64,000 nt of DNA, taken from NCBI RefSeq assembly GCF_041027365.1, contig NZ_JBFTEH010000005.1, positions 248,001 through 312,000 of the forward strand, in the 5' to 3' direction. The notes beneath the pieces were generated by a model. The model had not been told where the DNA came from. It saw only the letters and a list, made by a program, of their open reading frames with translations, and did no database searches. This document shows, piece after piece, positions 16,409-25,372 of this stretch (positions are counted from its first letter, which is position 1; each line of letters opens with the position of its first letter). The position numbers and the translations under genes were made by a program. The DNA is from VKMB-3413 sp041027365 (GTDB taxonomy: Bacteria > Pseudomonadota > Alphaproteobacteria > Rhizobiales > Rhizobiaceae).

Positions 16409-16430
16409 AGGAGCGCCTGAGAAAGCTCCT
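16409..16430 (+). terminator. Weak terminator after the phosphatase gene
   Basis: A 6 bp stem (AGGAGC with GCTCCT) with a 10 nt loop is followed by CTTGTCTCGT just after the phosphatase stop. A second GC hairpin (16471-16490) lies closer to the convergent protease end. Both are short. Confidence 0.35.
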
Positions 16431-16498
16431 CTTGTCTCGTATGATGGGGTGAGACGTCCGCCCTTTATCGGCGGGGCCGTGCAGCCCCGCGCGGTCGG

Positions 16499-18040
16499 TC
16501 AGTGGTCGTAGCACACGACCGGGAGGACGGAGTCCTTCACCTTGGCCGTCGCATCCGGCACGCTCTCGAGCGGAGCCTTCGCATCGGCCGTCCGGAAGGC
16601 GATGTGGTTGGCGTGCAGGAAGCGCGTCACCGTGTCCGGCCGGATGGCGAAGTTGATCGACTGCGGGATGTCGCCGGTCGCATCGGCCACCGCGACGGCG
16701 TTCAGCTTGGCGGTCACGACGCCGACGACACGGCCGGCGAAATCGACCAGCGGCCCGCCCGAATTGCCCGGCTGCACCGGCGCCGAGATCTGCAGGTAGC
16801 GCGGATCGTTCATCAGGCCGAGCAGCGAGGAGACGTTGCCGCGGGTGACGTTCAGCGAATCCGCCAGGATCGAGCGCAGGGGGTAGCCGAGCGCCAGGAT
16901 ATCCTCGCCGAGGCGCGGCTTCGAGGCGGAGATCGCCAGCGGCTTGCCGAGCTTCTCGTCGACCTTGATCAGCGCGAGATCGTCGGTGGAATCGATGCGC
17001 ACCTCGCTCGCCACGGTCCCGGCGCCGACCTTCACCGTCTTGCAGGCCTTCACGACATGCGCGTTGGTGAGGAGCCAGCCATCGGAGGAGACGACGAAGC
17101 CGCTCCCGGCCATCTCGAACTGCGGCGCTTTGACGTCCGCCGCCACAGAGGCGGGCTCGGCCTGCGGCTCGCGCGCCTGCGGGATCTCGAAGAGGTTGGG
17201 CCGCTGCGGATCGACGGAGGCCATGGCATAGCGCGCATCGGCCGGCACCGCCTTGCGCTTGCGCGTCAGCATGGACGACAGCGTCCGCGGCTCGTTCGAG
17301 GCGACGAGCGGGCCGTGCGGCTCCGCCGCGAACGGCTCGAACAGGTTCGAGGCAACGCGGACGTAAGGCGAGACCTCCCCGTCGAGCCGGCTCTCATAGG
17401 AGACCGAGAAGCCCCGAAGGTCCGTGCCCCGCGCCGCGAAGCGCATGAAATAGGAGCGGCCGGATTCCTTGCCGGAGACGGTGAACCAGCTATCGGCGAA
17501 TTCGGACGAGAGCACGGTGCGATCGGCGCTCGGCTGGCTGAGGACGTCGAACAGCCCCCGCAGCGTCTGGCCGTTGGCGATCCGGATGCTCTCGACTTCG
17601 AGCGCGTCGTCCGCCGAGCCCCAGAGGGTACCGACTTCCGTCGGCCCGAGATCGTGAACCAGGGACAGCGGCATCGCCATGCGCACGCCCGTCGCCGCGT
17701 CGTCGACGAGCTTCAGCCCGAGCGGCGCCTGTGCCTTGTCGGACAGCGAGATCAGCAGCCGCAGCATCGACTCGTCGATGACGCCGTCCGGCGTCAGGTC
17801 GTGACGCGCCTCGAAGTCGCGGATGGCGCGGAGCGAAGGCGCGTCGATCGTCCCGGTGAACGGGCCGGCATAGTCGCCGGTCCAGGCGAGCCGGATCTGC
17901 AGGCCCTTGCGGAAGGCGAGATCGGTCTGATGGTTGTAGGCGTCGGAAAGATCTGAGGCCTTGGCCGCCACAGTCGAAAGCGCCACCGGCGTCACCGCCA
18001 GTGCGATCGCTATCGCCATTCCCCGCGCCGCGCGCCGCAT
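16499..18040 (-). CDS. Exported trypsin-like serine protease with N-terminal peptidoglycan-binding-like region
   Basis: A 513-aa protein. A signal peptide (MRRAARGMAIAIALAV to about residue 30, ending KASD) is followed by a region like a peptidoglycan-binding domain (GPFTGTIDAPSLRAIRDFE, then LTPDGVID), a middle domain of unknown type, and a C-terminal HtrA/trypsin-like protease domain from about 305. The triad is present: His in TNAHVV (about 326), Asp in STDDLALIKV (about 352) and Ser in QPGNSGGPLV (about 426). No PDZ domain follows, so it is not a standard DegP. The start 18040 gives the signal peptide; an in-frame start at 18076 adds acidic residues before it. A periplasmic quality-control or cell-wall role is likely. 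Confidence 0.85.
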   Translation of the reverse strand: MRRAARGMAIAIALAVTPVALSTVAAKASDLSDAYNHQTDLAFRKGLQIRLAWTGDYAGPFTGTIDAPSLRAIRDFEARHDLTPDGVIDESMLRLLISLSDKAQAPLGLKLVDDAATGVRMAMPLSLVHDLGPTEVGTLWGSADDALEVESIRIANGQTLRGLFDVLSQPSADRTVLSSEFADSWFTVSGKESGRSYFMRFAARGTDLRGFSVSYESRLDGEVSPYVRVASNLFEPFAAEPHGPLVASNEPRTLSSMLTRKRKAVPADARYAMASVDPQRPNLFEIPQAREPQAEPASVAADVKAPQFEMAGSGFVVSSDGWLLTNAHVVKACKTVKVGAGTVASEVRIDSTDDLALIKVDEKLGKPLAISASKPRLGEDILALGYPLRSILADSLNVTRGNVSSLLGLMNDPRYLQISAPVQPGNSGGPLVDFAGRVVGVVTAKLNAVAVADATGDIPQSINFAIRPDTVTRFLHANHIAFRTADAKAPLESVPDATAKVKDSVLPVVCYDH

Positions 18041-18200
18041 CTCATCCCCCTGTTCCAGAACTGGTCCGACAAGCAACGCGGCAAAATCCGATTCGATCCA
18101 CGCGTCCTTTACCTTTTTTCAAGATTTTGCCTGAACGGTTATGTCGGCGTTTCGCGGCGCCCGCGCAAGTACACAAGCGGGTGATGCTTAACGGCGGCCG

Positions 18201-19385
18201 TCAGGCGCCGGTCCTATGGCCGGCGACAGCCGTCTCGGGACCGCCGCCTTCCCCAAGGTCCACCGCCGCGATCCGCTCGCCGCGCCGCACCAGCTTGTCG
18301 GTCGAGACCAGGATCTGGTCGATGTCACGGCCGGTCTGGCCGAAGTGGGTCTTGAGCGCGGCGACCCGCGCGTCGAGCCGCGCAAGGTCCTCAGCCAGTA
18401 GCCGCACCTCGGTCTGGATGCGGCCGGCCTCGGCCCGCATGCGCGCATCCTTCATGATCGCCTGCACCACCTGGATCGAAAGGAGCAGCAGCGACGGCGA
18501 GACGATGACGACACGCGCCCGGTAAGCCTTCTGGACGATGTCCTCGAAACGCTCGTGCAGCTCGGCGAAGATCGCCTCCGACGGCACGAACAGGAAGACG
18601 GTGTCCTGCGTCTCGCCGGGAACGAGATACTTCTCCGACACCGCCTTGATGTGCACCTCCATGTCGCGGCGCAGGCGGCTGGCGGCGAAGCTGCGGGCGT
18701 CCTCGCTCTCGGCCGCCTGTATCGCGCTATAGGCTTCCAGCGGGAACTTGGCGTCGATCGCCAGCGCCGGCGCGCCGTTCGGCATGCGGATCAGGCAGTC
18801 CGGCCGCTTGCCGTTCGACAGCGTCGCCTGGAACTCGAAGGAGCCGATGGGCAGCGCGTCGGCGACGATCGCCTGCATGCGCCCTTCGCCGAAGGCGCCG
18901 CGGGTCTGCTTGTTGGCGAGGATGTCCTGCAGCCGCACGACCTCGCCGGCGAGCCCGCGGATCTCCCCTTGCGCCCGGTCGATGACGGCAAGGCGCTCGG
19001 CCAGCGCCGCCAGCGAACTCTTGGTCTCCTGCGTCGTCGTGAGGATCGAGTGGCCGACGCGTGCGGACAGGCCGTCGAATCGCTCGGCGAGCGTGCGGGT
19101 GAGGTCCGCCTGCCGCGCGCCGAAGATCTCCGCCATTGTCTGCATGCGGCCGGTGATCTCGGCCTGCGACTTCAGGACAGCGTCGAGGCGGTCGCTTTCG
19201 GCCTCGCTCGCCTCCAGCGCCGCGGCGGCGGCCCTGGACCGTGCGGCCTCCCGGCGCCAGAGCAGGAAGAAGACCAGCGCCACCGCGCAGGCGCCGACGA
19301 GCGCCGGCGTCACGGCGAGGCCGGCGAGCGTGGCGATCGGCGCATCGAGCGCGGCGGCGAGACTTCTGTCCATGGCGCGGACCAT
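18201..19385 (-). CDS. rmuC: DNA recombination protein RmuC
   Basis: A 394-aa RmuC-family protein: an N-terminal transmembrane segment (about 22-44, ending LLWRRE), a long coiled-coil region (about 45-155) and the conserved RmuC nuclease-like domain (about 160-360) with RGAFGEGRMQAIVADALP, AIDAKFPLEAY and FVPSEAIFAEL. RmuC limits recombination at inverted repeats, and its fold relates to PD-(D/E)XK nucleases. The start could be 19385 or 19373; neither has a clear ribosome site. It is divergent from def, with the promoters of both in the 130 bp between. Confidence 0.92.
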   Translation of the reverse strand: MVRAMDRSLAAALDAPIATLAGLAVTPALVGACAVALVFFLLWRREAARSRAAAAALEASEAESDRLDAVLKSQAEITGRMQTMAEIFGARQADLTRTLAERFDGLSARVGHSILTTTQETKSSLAALAERLAVIDRAQGEIRGLAGEVVRLQDILANKQTRGAFGEGRMQAIVADALPIGSFEFQATLSNGKRPDCLIRMPNGAPALAIDAKFPLEAYSAIQAAESEDARSFAASRLRRDMEVHIKAVSEKYLVPGETQDTVFLFVPSEAIFAELHERFEDIVQKAYRARVVIVSPSLLLLSIQVVQAIMKDARMRAEAGRIQTEVRLLAEDLARLDARVAALKTHFGQTGRDIDQILVSTDKLVRRGERIAAVDLGEGGGPETAVAGHRTGA

Positions 19386-19515
19386 AGGACAAGCCGGTTA
19401 ACGAAACCAGATCAAAACAAGAACAAGGTGGTCGTTGCGGCGCTGCCGGCCGCTGCGCACGCCGAAGCGTGCATCCGCCGTTGACCGGTTCCGCGCCAGC
19501 CATTACCTCAGCGCC

Positions 19516-20031
19516 ATGACGATCAAGCCGCTCATCATCCTCCCCGACCCCGTGCTGCGCCTGCAGTCGAAGCCGATCGAGACCGTCGACCAGGCGGTCA
19601 GGACGTTCGCCGACGACATGCTGGAGACGATGTACGACGCGCCGGGCATCGGCCTTGCCGCGATCCAGGTCGGCGAGCCCTTGCGCATGCTGGTGATCGA
19701 CGTCTCCAAGGAAGAGGAGGAGAAGGCGCCGCGCGTCTTCCTCAACCCGGAGATCCTGTCGACCTCCGACGCCCGCAGCACCTATGAGGAGGGCTGCCTG
19801 TCGATCCCCGACTACTACGCCGAGGTCGAGCGTCCGGCCGAGGTGACGGTGCGCTATCTCGGCCTCGACGGACAGATGCACGAGGAGACGGCGGACGGGA
19901 TCCTCGCGACCTGCCTGCAGCACGAGATCGACCATCTGAACGGCGTCCTCTTCATCGACCACATTTCGAAGCTGAAGCGCGACATGGTGGTCAAGAAGTT
20001 CACCAAGCAGGCCCGCCGGGTCTCGGCGTAG
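19516..20031 (+). CDS. def: Peptide deformylase
   Basis: A 171-aa metalloenzyme that removes the formyl group from nascent proteins. All three motifs are present: GIGLAAIQVG (44-53), EEGCLS with metal Cys94, and QHEIDHLNG with His136, catalytic Glu137 and His140. ATG 19516 gives the family-typical MTIKPLIILPDPVLR start; the frame is open further upstream but is not conserved there. It is followed by fmt after 13 bp, the usual def-fmt pairing for formyl-methionine metabolism. Confidence 0.97.
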   Translation: MTIKPLIILPDPVLRLQSKPIETVDQAVRTFADDMLETMYDAPGIGLAAIQVGEPLRMLVIDVSKEEEEKAPRVFLNPEILSTSDARSTYEEGCLSIPDYYAEVERPAEVTVRYLGLDGQMHEETADGILATCLQHEIDHLNGVLFIDHISKLKRDMVVKKFTKQARRVSA

Positions 20032-20044
20032 AGGGCGGCGCGCG

Positions 20045-21004
20045 ATGAGCCTGCGCGTCGTCTTCATGGGCACGCCGGACTTCTCCGTGCCGACCCTCCG
20101 CGCGATTCACGCCGCCGGCCACGCGATCGCCGCCGTCTATTCGCAGCCACCGCGAAAGGGCGGGCGCCGCGGCCTGTCGCTGACGCCCTCCCCGGTCCAG
20201 GCGGAAGCCGAGCGGCTCGGCCTGCCCGTGCGCACGCCGCTGAATTTCAAGGACGCTGCCGAGCGCGAGGCCTTCGCCGCGCTCGAAGCCGATGTCGCGG
20301 TTGTCGTCGCCTACGGGCTCTTGCTGCCGCAGGCGGTGCTCGACGCGCCGCGGCTCGGCTGCCTCAACGGCCACGGCTCGCTGCTGCCGCGCTGGCGGGG
20401 CGCGGCGCCGATTCAGCGCGCCATCGAAGCCGGCGACGCGGTGACCGGCATGATGGTGATGAGGATGGAGGCCGGGCTCGACACCGGCCCCGTGGCGCTG
20501 ACGGCCGAAACGCCGATCGGGCCGACCGACACGGCGGGCGAGATCCACGACCGCCTGGCGGCGCTGTCGGCGGAGCTGATGGTCGAGGCGCTGGCAAAGC
20601 TCGAGGCCGGGACGCTGGCCTTCGAGGCGCAGGACGCCATCGCCGCGCACACCGGCCGCGAGCCGGTCTATGCGCGAAAGATCGACAAGGGCGAGGCCGA
20701 ACTGGACTTCGCGACCGATGCCCAAGCGCTCGCCCGCAAGATCAACGCCTTCTCGCCATTTCCCGGCGCCTGGACGACGATCCCCTTCGCGGGCAAGCCG
20801 GAGCGCGTGAAGATCCTGCGCGCCACGGCCGAACCGGGAAGCGGCGCGCCGGGGACGGCGCTCGACGACGCCCTGCTCGTCGCTTGCGGCTCCGGCGCCG
20901 TGCGGCTCCTCGAACTGCAGCGCGCCGGCGGCAAGCGTCTCGACTCCGAGACGCTGCTGCGCGGTGCGGCCGTTCCGAAGGGAACGATCCTGGGCGCCGC
21001 CTGA
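20045..21004 (+). CDS. fmt: Methionyl-tRNA formyltransferase
   Basis: A 319-aa enzyme that formylates initiator Met-tRNA using 10-formyltetrahydrofolate. The N-terminal formyltransferase domain (about 1-190) has the catalytic region NGHGSLLPRWRGAAP with Asn108 and His110, and Asp near 146 in EAGLDTGPV. The C-terminal tRNA-binding OB-like domain starts near 205 (PVYARKIDKGEAELDF). Family members more often read NIHASLLPRWRG; the Gly substitutions here keep the catalytic Asn and His. It ends at the A of the truA ATG, a 1 bp overlap, so def-fmt-truA is one operon. Confidence 0.96.
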   Translation: MSLRVVFMGTPDFSVPTLRAIHAAGHAIAAVYSQPPRKGGRRGLSLTPSPVQAEAERLGLPVRTPLNFKDAAEREAFAALEADVAVVVAYGLLLPQAVLDAPRLGCLNGHGSLLPRWRGAAPIQRAIEAGDAVTGMMVMRMEAGLDTGPVALTAETPIGPTDTAGEIHDRLAALSAELMVEALAKLEAGTLAFEAQDAIAAHTGREPVYARKIDKGEAELDFATDAQALARKINAFSPFPGAWTTIPFAGKPERVKILRATAEPGSGAPGTALDDALLVACGSGAVRLLELQRAGGKRLDSETLLRGAAVPKGTILGAA

Positions 21005-21783
21005 TGCCCCGATACAAGCTCACCGTCGAATATCACGGCAGGCCCTATTGCGGCTGGCAGCGCCAGGCGAACGGCCTCTCCGTGCAGGAGGTGATCGAGA
21101 CGGCGCTGACCGGCTTCACCGGCGACGCCGTCACCCTGTTCGGCGCGGGGCGCACCGATGCCGGAGTGCATGCGACGGGCCAGGTCGCCCATTGCGACCT
21201 TCAGCGCGACTGGGACACCGACACGGTGCGCGACGCCTTGAACGCGCATATGCGCGAGGAGGCGGTGACGATCCTTCAGGCCGAGCGCGTGCCGGACGAT
21301 TTCGACGCCCGCTTCTCCGCCCGCAAGCGGCACTACCTCTATCGCATCTTCAATCGGCGGGCGCCGCCGGCGCTGCTGTCCGGCCAGGTCTGGTGGGTGT
21401 GGAAGCCGCTCGACGTCGAGGCGATGCACCTTGCGGCGCAGCGCCTCGTCGGCACGCACGACTTCGACACCTTCCGCTCCACCCATTGCCAGGCGAAGAA
21501 CCCGATCCGCACGCTGGAGCGGCTCGACGTGGTGAAGGGCCCGGGCGAGGAGGTGCACATCCACGCCATGGCGCAGTCCTTCCTGCACAACCAGATCCGC
21601 TCCTTCGCCGGGACGCTGAAGCTCGTCGGCGAGCATCGCTGGAGCGCGGACGACGTCGCCGACGCGCTGGCGGCAAAGGACCGCACGCGCTGCGGCCCGG
21701 TCGCGCCGCCGGACGGGCTGTACCTCACCCGGGTCGACTACGGCGATGCGCCGAAGCGGACGCTGCCGCCCTATCCCGGCTGA
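21004..21783 (+). CDS. truA: tRNA pseudouridine(38-40) synthase
   Basis: A 259-aa TruA enzyme that isomerises uridines 38-40 in the anticodon arm of many tRNAs. The catalytic Asp52 lies in FGAGRTDAGVHATGQ. Other conserved parts are GWQRQANGLSVQEV, the RKRHYLYRI segment and FLHNQIRSFAGTL. Length is standard. The start overlaps the fmt stop by 1 bp. It is the last gene of the def-fmt-truA operon and is convergent with the TusA-like gene. Confidence 0.96.
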   Translation: MPRYKLTVEYHGRPYCGWQRQANGLSVQEVIETALTGFTGDAVTLFGAGRTDAGVHATGQVAHCDLQRDWDTDTVRDALNAHMREEAVTILQAERVPDDFDARFSARKRHYLYRIFNRRAPPALLSGQVWWVWKPLDVEAMHLAAQRLVGTHDFDTFRSTHCQAKNPIRTLERLDVVKGPGEEVHIHAMAQSFLHNQIRSFAGTLKLVGEHRWSADDVADALAAKDRTRCGPVAPPDGLYLTRVDYGDAPKRTLPPYPG

Positions 21784-21816
21784 ATGGCCGGCGCGAGCGA
21801 ACATCGGCCGGTCGGC

Positions 21817-22044
21817 TCAGGACGCCGCGTCGCCAACGACAATGCGGAAGCGGATCGCCTCGCCCTCGCGCGTCGTCTCGGCAAGCCTGTGGCCATGGCT
21901 GCGGCAGGCATGCGGGATGTCGATCGCCGCCAGCGGATCGTCGGCGAGGACCTCGAGCGCGTCGCCCGCCTGCATCCGGGCGAGACGCCGCTCCGTGTAG
22001 AGCGCCGGCAGCGGGCACTTCAGGCCCCTGAGATCGATCTCCAT
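21817..22044 (-). CDS. TusA-family sulfur carrier protein
   Basis: A 75-aa protein with the SirA/TusA signature LRGLKCPLPAL (CPxP motif with Cys10), then a two-layer alpha/beta pattern ending EAIRFRIVVGDAAS. TusA-like proteins carry persulfide sulfur for tRNA thiolation or molybdenum cofactor synthesis. The ATG at 22044 gives a family-length protein. It overlaps no other gene and ends 34 bp from the convergent truA end. Which sulfur pathway it serves cannot be told. Confidence 0.88.
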   Translation of the reverse strand: MEIDLRGLKCPLPALYTERRLARMQAGDALEVLADDPLAAIDIPHACRSHGHRLAETTREGEAIRFRIVVGDAAS

Positions 22045-22155
22045 CCTGTCCGCCCTGTCCAAACCCGTCGTCGAACCCACCTGACACGGCGGGGCCGGCG
22101 AGGCATCGATATCAGCCGGCAACGCCCCCCGCCAGAAGCCGCAACGGAGACCCTC

Positions 22156-22707
22156 ATGACGCGATTCGCCGTCGACCCGCAGACGATCGTCGAGTTCTGG
22201 CGCGAGGCCGGGCCCGACCGCTGGTTCAACAAGGACGAGGCCTTTGACGAGACGATCCGGCACCGGTTCGGCGACGTCTACGAGCAGGCGGCGCGCGGCG
22301 ATCTCGACGGCTGGGCCGAGACCGCAACCGGCACGCTGGCGCTGATCCTCGTGCTCGACCAGTTCCCGCGCAACCTGTTCCGCGGCAGCCCCCTCGCCTT
22401 CGCGACCGACGGGAAGGCCCTCTCTCTCGCGAAGATGGCGCTCGCCCGCGGCGATCACCGGACCGTCGGCGAGGACGTCAACCAGTTCCTCGCTCTGCCG
22501 CTGATGCATTCGGAGGACCTTGAGGACCAGGAGGCCTGCGTCGGCTGGATGGACGAGATCGGCAACGAGGCCAATGTGAAGGCGGCGCACGAGCACCGCG
22601 AGATCATCGCCCGCTTCGGCCGCTTCCCGCACCGCAACGCCATCCTCGCGCGCCCCACGACCGAGCCGGAAGAAGCCTTTCTGGCGGCCGGCGGCTTTGC
22701 CGGTTGA
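22156..22707 (+). CDS. DUF924 family protein
   Basis: A 183-aa protein of the DUF924 family, an all-helical TPR-like fold of unknown function. The recognisable features are FWREAGPDRWFNKDEAFD at the start, LILVLDQFPRNLFRG, LMHSEDLEDQE and GRFPHRNAIL. ATG 22156 follows an ACGGAGA ribosome site. It is divergent from the TusA-like gene, with 111 bp between the starts. Confidence 0.9.
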   Translation: MTRFAVDPQTIVEFWREAGPDRWFNKDEAFDETIRHRFGDVYEQAARGDLDGWAETATGTLALILVLDQFPRNLFRGSPLAFATDGKALSLAKMALARGDHRTVGEDVNQFLALPLMHSEDLEDQEACVGWMDEIGNEANVKAAHEHREIIARFGRFPHRNAILARPTTEPEEAFLAAGGFAG

Positions 22708-22859
22708 GCCGTATTGATACGAAACGTTAACGCCTGCGCTCGCCCACCGAAATTTAAGCTGTCGCTGATAAAGCTGACGGTCGACCTCGTCCGTAGCTCT
22801 TCCCGGATGCTCGCGCGTCTGCGCGAAGCGCCCGGAAGTCGAAGGCAGAAAGTTGAGCG

Positions 22860-24131
22860 ATGCGAGCCGATCCGTTGCTGGACGATCCTCACACTCCGAA
22901 ACGTCCCCTCCCCGCGGCGAAGCCCCCGCAGTTCGGCGGACCGGTGGTCGACGTGGCGGTCGGACGGGGCGACCAGTCCCGGCGCTTCTCGATCTACGAT
23001 CCGTCCGACGCCTTCGCCCTGATCGACGAGCTGCAGCATCTGTCGCGCCGGGCCATCGAGGCCAACGTCTTCTTCGACCCAAAATTCCTGGTGCCGGCGA
23101 TGCCGCGGCTCGACGAGCGGCACGTCCAGCTGATGGTGATGCGCGACGAAGGACCGGCGCGCAGCCGGCTGCGGCTGATGATGCCGTTCACCCGCGAGCC
23201 CTCGCGCCGGTTCGGCGGCATCGAGACGATCCGCGCCTGGGCTCATCCGTTTGGCCGGCTGGGCACGCCGCCGCTCGACGGCGATGATCCGAGGAGCACG
23301 CTCGAAAGCTTTCTCGCCATGCTGGCGAGGCCGGAGCTCGGCCTGCCCCGCGTGCTCGTCCTGCCGGAGATCCGGACGGACGGCGCCTTCCATGCGATCC
23401 TGAGGGCGGCCGCCCGCCAGACGGGCCTGCCGGTCGCCACGGTGAACGAAACGAGCCGCGCCGCCATCATCAAGGAAGCCGGCGTCGAGACGGCCTTCGT
23501 CCAGGGCCTCGCGCCCAAACGGCGGCGGGAACTGCACCGCCAGCGGCGGCGGCTCTCGGAGAGCGGTCCGGTGACGTTCCAGGTGGCGCGCAGCGCAGAC
23601 GCCGTGCGCGAAGCCTTCGAGGAGTTCCTGTCCCTGGAGGCCAGCGGCTGGAAGGGGCGCGAGCGCAGCGCCCTCGTCATCGACCGTTTCCGCGCCGCCT
23701 TCGCCCGCGAATCGATCAACGCGCTCGCCGAGGACGGCCGCGTCCGGATCTTCGGCCTCAGGGTCGGCGATCGAGTGGTGGCGAGCCTCGTCGTGCTCAT
23801 CGACGGTGCCGAGGCCTTCGCCTGGAAGACGGCCTATGACGAGACCTTCGCCGAGGCCTCGCCCGGCCAGCAGGTGGTCGCCGAGGCAACGCGCGCCCTT
23901 CTCGCCGATCCCGCCATCCGCCGCGTCGATTCCTGCGCCATGCCGGACAATTTCGTGATGAACCGCTTCTGGCCGAACCGGCTGGAACTGGCGACCGTGG
24001 TCGTCGGCCTGGCGCCCGACAGCCAGAAGCTGGTCACGCGCGCGGTGAGCGGCCTTCGCGCGTCGCATCGCTCCCGCAACCTCGTCCGCCTCGCCCGCGC
24101 GCAGGTGAAGGACCTCTTCTCGCGCGGGTGA
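22860..24131 (+). CDS. FemAB/BioF2-like GNAT acetyltransferase
   Basis: A 423-aa protein with a C-terminal GNAT domain of the BioF2-like/FemAB type (about 215-390): KRRRELHRQRRRLSE, a GDRVVASLVVLIDG strand pair and SPGQQVVAEATRALL. The N-terminal half (about 50-200: EANVFFDPKFLVPAMP and LPRVLVLPEIRTDG) resembles CelD-type proteins linked to polysaccharide acylation. Transfer of an acyl or aminoacyl group to an envelope polymer is possible but unproven. ATG 22860 follows GAAAGTTGAGCG. The upstream 152 bp contains a CGTAT-TG-ATACG inverted repeat (22710-22721). Confidence 0.75.
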   Translation: MRADPLLDDPHTPKRPLPAAKPPQFGGPVVDVAVGRGDQSRRFSIYDPSDAFALIDELQHLSRRAIEANVFFDPKFLVPAMPRLDERHVQLMVMRDEGPARSRLRLMMPFTREPSRRFGGIETIRAWAHPFGRLGTPPLDGDDPRSTLESFLAMLARPELGLPRVLVLPEIRTDGAFHAILRAAARQTGLPVATVNETSRAAIIKEAGVETAFVQGLAPKRRRELHRQRRRLSESGPVTFQVARSADAVREAFEEFLSLEASGWKGRERSALVIDRFRAAFARESINALAEDGRVRIFGLRVGDRVVASLVVLIDGAEAFAWKTAYDETFAEASPGQQVVAEATRALLADPAIRRVDSCAMPDNFVMNRFWPNRLELATVVVGLAPDSQKLVTRAVSGLRASHRSRNLVRLARAQVKDLFSRG

Positions 24132-24186
24132 GGATGGCGGCGTCGGAAGCCGTGCTCGAAGGGTCCCGGCGGCACTCTCAAGCAAG

Positions 24187-24218
24187 ACGCCCCCACCGGC
24201 GGCGGCCAATGGGGGCGT
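24187..24218. terminator. Bidirectional hairpin between convergent genes
   Basis: A 9 bp perfect stem (24187-24195 with 24210-24218) lies between the acetyltransferase end (+) and the outer membrane protein end (-). Confidence 0.6.
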
Positions 24219-24271
24219 TCTGGCTGATCCGGCGATGCGGAGCGGACGTGTCGTCCGCTCCGGAACCCGCT

Positions 24272-25246
24272 TTACTTGTAGATCGGCGGCTCGCTGTAGA
24301 CCGGCGGCTCCGCATAGGGCGCGCCGACGACCGGAGCCGGCGCCTTGCCGAAGCCGGTTCCACCGCCGAACTCGTAGCGTAGACCGGCCTTGATCGTGTG
24401 GATGTCGAAGCCGTTGTCGCGGGTCTGCGCACCGGTGGCGCCATTGGCGCAGACGCCGTACGTACACGGGTCCCTGTCTGCTGCGTCATATCCGGCCGTG
24501 CGGCCACCGTTGATGTGCAGATAGCGATAGCCCACGTCGAACTTGAGGTTCTGCGACAAGTCGACGCTCGTTCCCGCCATCAGAGCCGTGGCGAAACGCC
24601 AACTGCTCTCGCCCGGGTGAGTGCCGCTGTACCGGATGTAGTTCGGCACCTGGCAGTCGGGGCAGTTCTCCTGGCTGCTGACGTCGTCATAACTGACATG
24701 AGCAGCACCAATGCCGGCCCCGATGTAGGGTGTGAACCGGCCATAGTGACCGATGTCGACATAGGCGTTGGCCATTGCGGTCCAGACGTTGGCTCGGGAC
24801 TTGTCGGTGTAGTAGCAGGTCAGGCTGGGATCATACATTTTATGAGAATCGTCCGTCCTGATCTGGTACGGGCACTGCGTCTGTCCGCTGACGCCGGGGC
24901 GGAAGTAGTCGAGGGTTCCATCCATACGGAAGTTGTCGGTGAAGCGGTAGCCAAGACCACCGCCGAAGCTCGCCGACCCGCCCAGCTTTATGCTGTTATA
25001 CTGATAGGTGTCGTCGACGCCGCGGTAAGGCGGTTCATACTGGTTCCAGAACTTCCAACTGCCCTCGGAGTTGCTCTTGAAATTGTAGCCGACGTCGCCG
25101 CGCAGGTACCAGCCGGACGTGGACACCGGCGGCGCCGGCGGCACATATACGGGCGGCTGTTCGATGATGTCGGCGGCATGCGCCATGCCGCCCAGCGACG
25201 CCACCATGCCGATCGCGGCAAGGGCCGTCAAAAACCTCGTCTTCAT
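24272..25246 (-). CDS. Outer membrane beta-barrel protein, RopB/Omp25-like
   Basis: A 324-aa outer membrane protein. The signal peptide (MKTRFLTALAAIGMVASLG) ends MAHAAD near residue 24, and a Pro-rich PPVYVPPAPPVS stretch follows. Eight or more amphipathic strands come next (GWYLRGDVGYNF, FTPYIGAGIGAAHV, DVGYRYLHINGG, KAGLRYEFGG), as in the Omp25/Omp31 family of Hyphomicrobiales. The C-terminal tail (YAEPPVYSEPPIYK) lacks the usual terminal Phe and looks like an extension after the barrel. ATG 25246 was chosen to give the signal peptide. Confidence 0.82.
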   Translation of the reverse strand: MKTRFLTALAAIGMVASLGGMAHAADIIEQPPVYVPPAPPVSTSGWYLRGDVGYNFKSNSEGSWKFWNQYEPPYRGVDDTYQYNSIKLGGSASFGGGLGYRFTDNFRMDGTLDYFRPGVSGQTQCPYQIRTDDSHKMYDPSLTCYYTDKSRANVWTAMANAYVDIGHYGRFTPYIGAGIGAAHVSYDDVSSQENCPDCQVPNYIRYSGTHPGESSWRFATALMAGTSVDLSQNLKFDVGYRYLHINGGRTAGYDAADRDPCTYGVCANGATGAQTRDNGFDIHTIKAGLRYEFGGGTGFGKAPAPVVGAPYAEPPVYSEPPIYK

Positions 25247-25372
25247 ATCCCCATCCCCGGTTCTCAGCGGCCGCCGGAATTGGCTGTGACCGTTAACCCT
25301 AAGGAACACGGTAAACGGAGATGGTTAACGAGTGGTTTATGCGAATCTGATCTTACGCTTACCGCTTGATAT

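Noticed and set aside
25247..25372. GTTAAC-rich stretch upstream of the outer membrane protein, considered as CtrA sites
   Set aside because: The TTAA-type half sites are 9 nt apart, not the 7 nt of the CtrA consensus.
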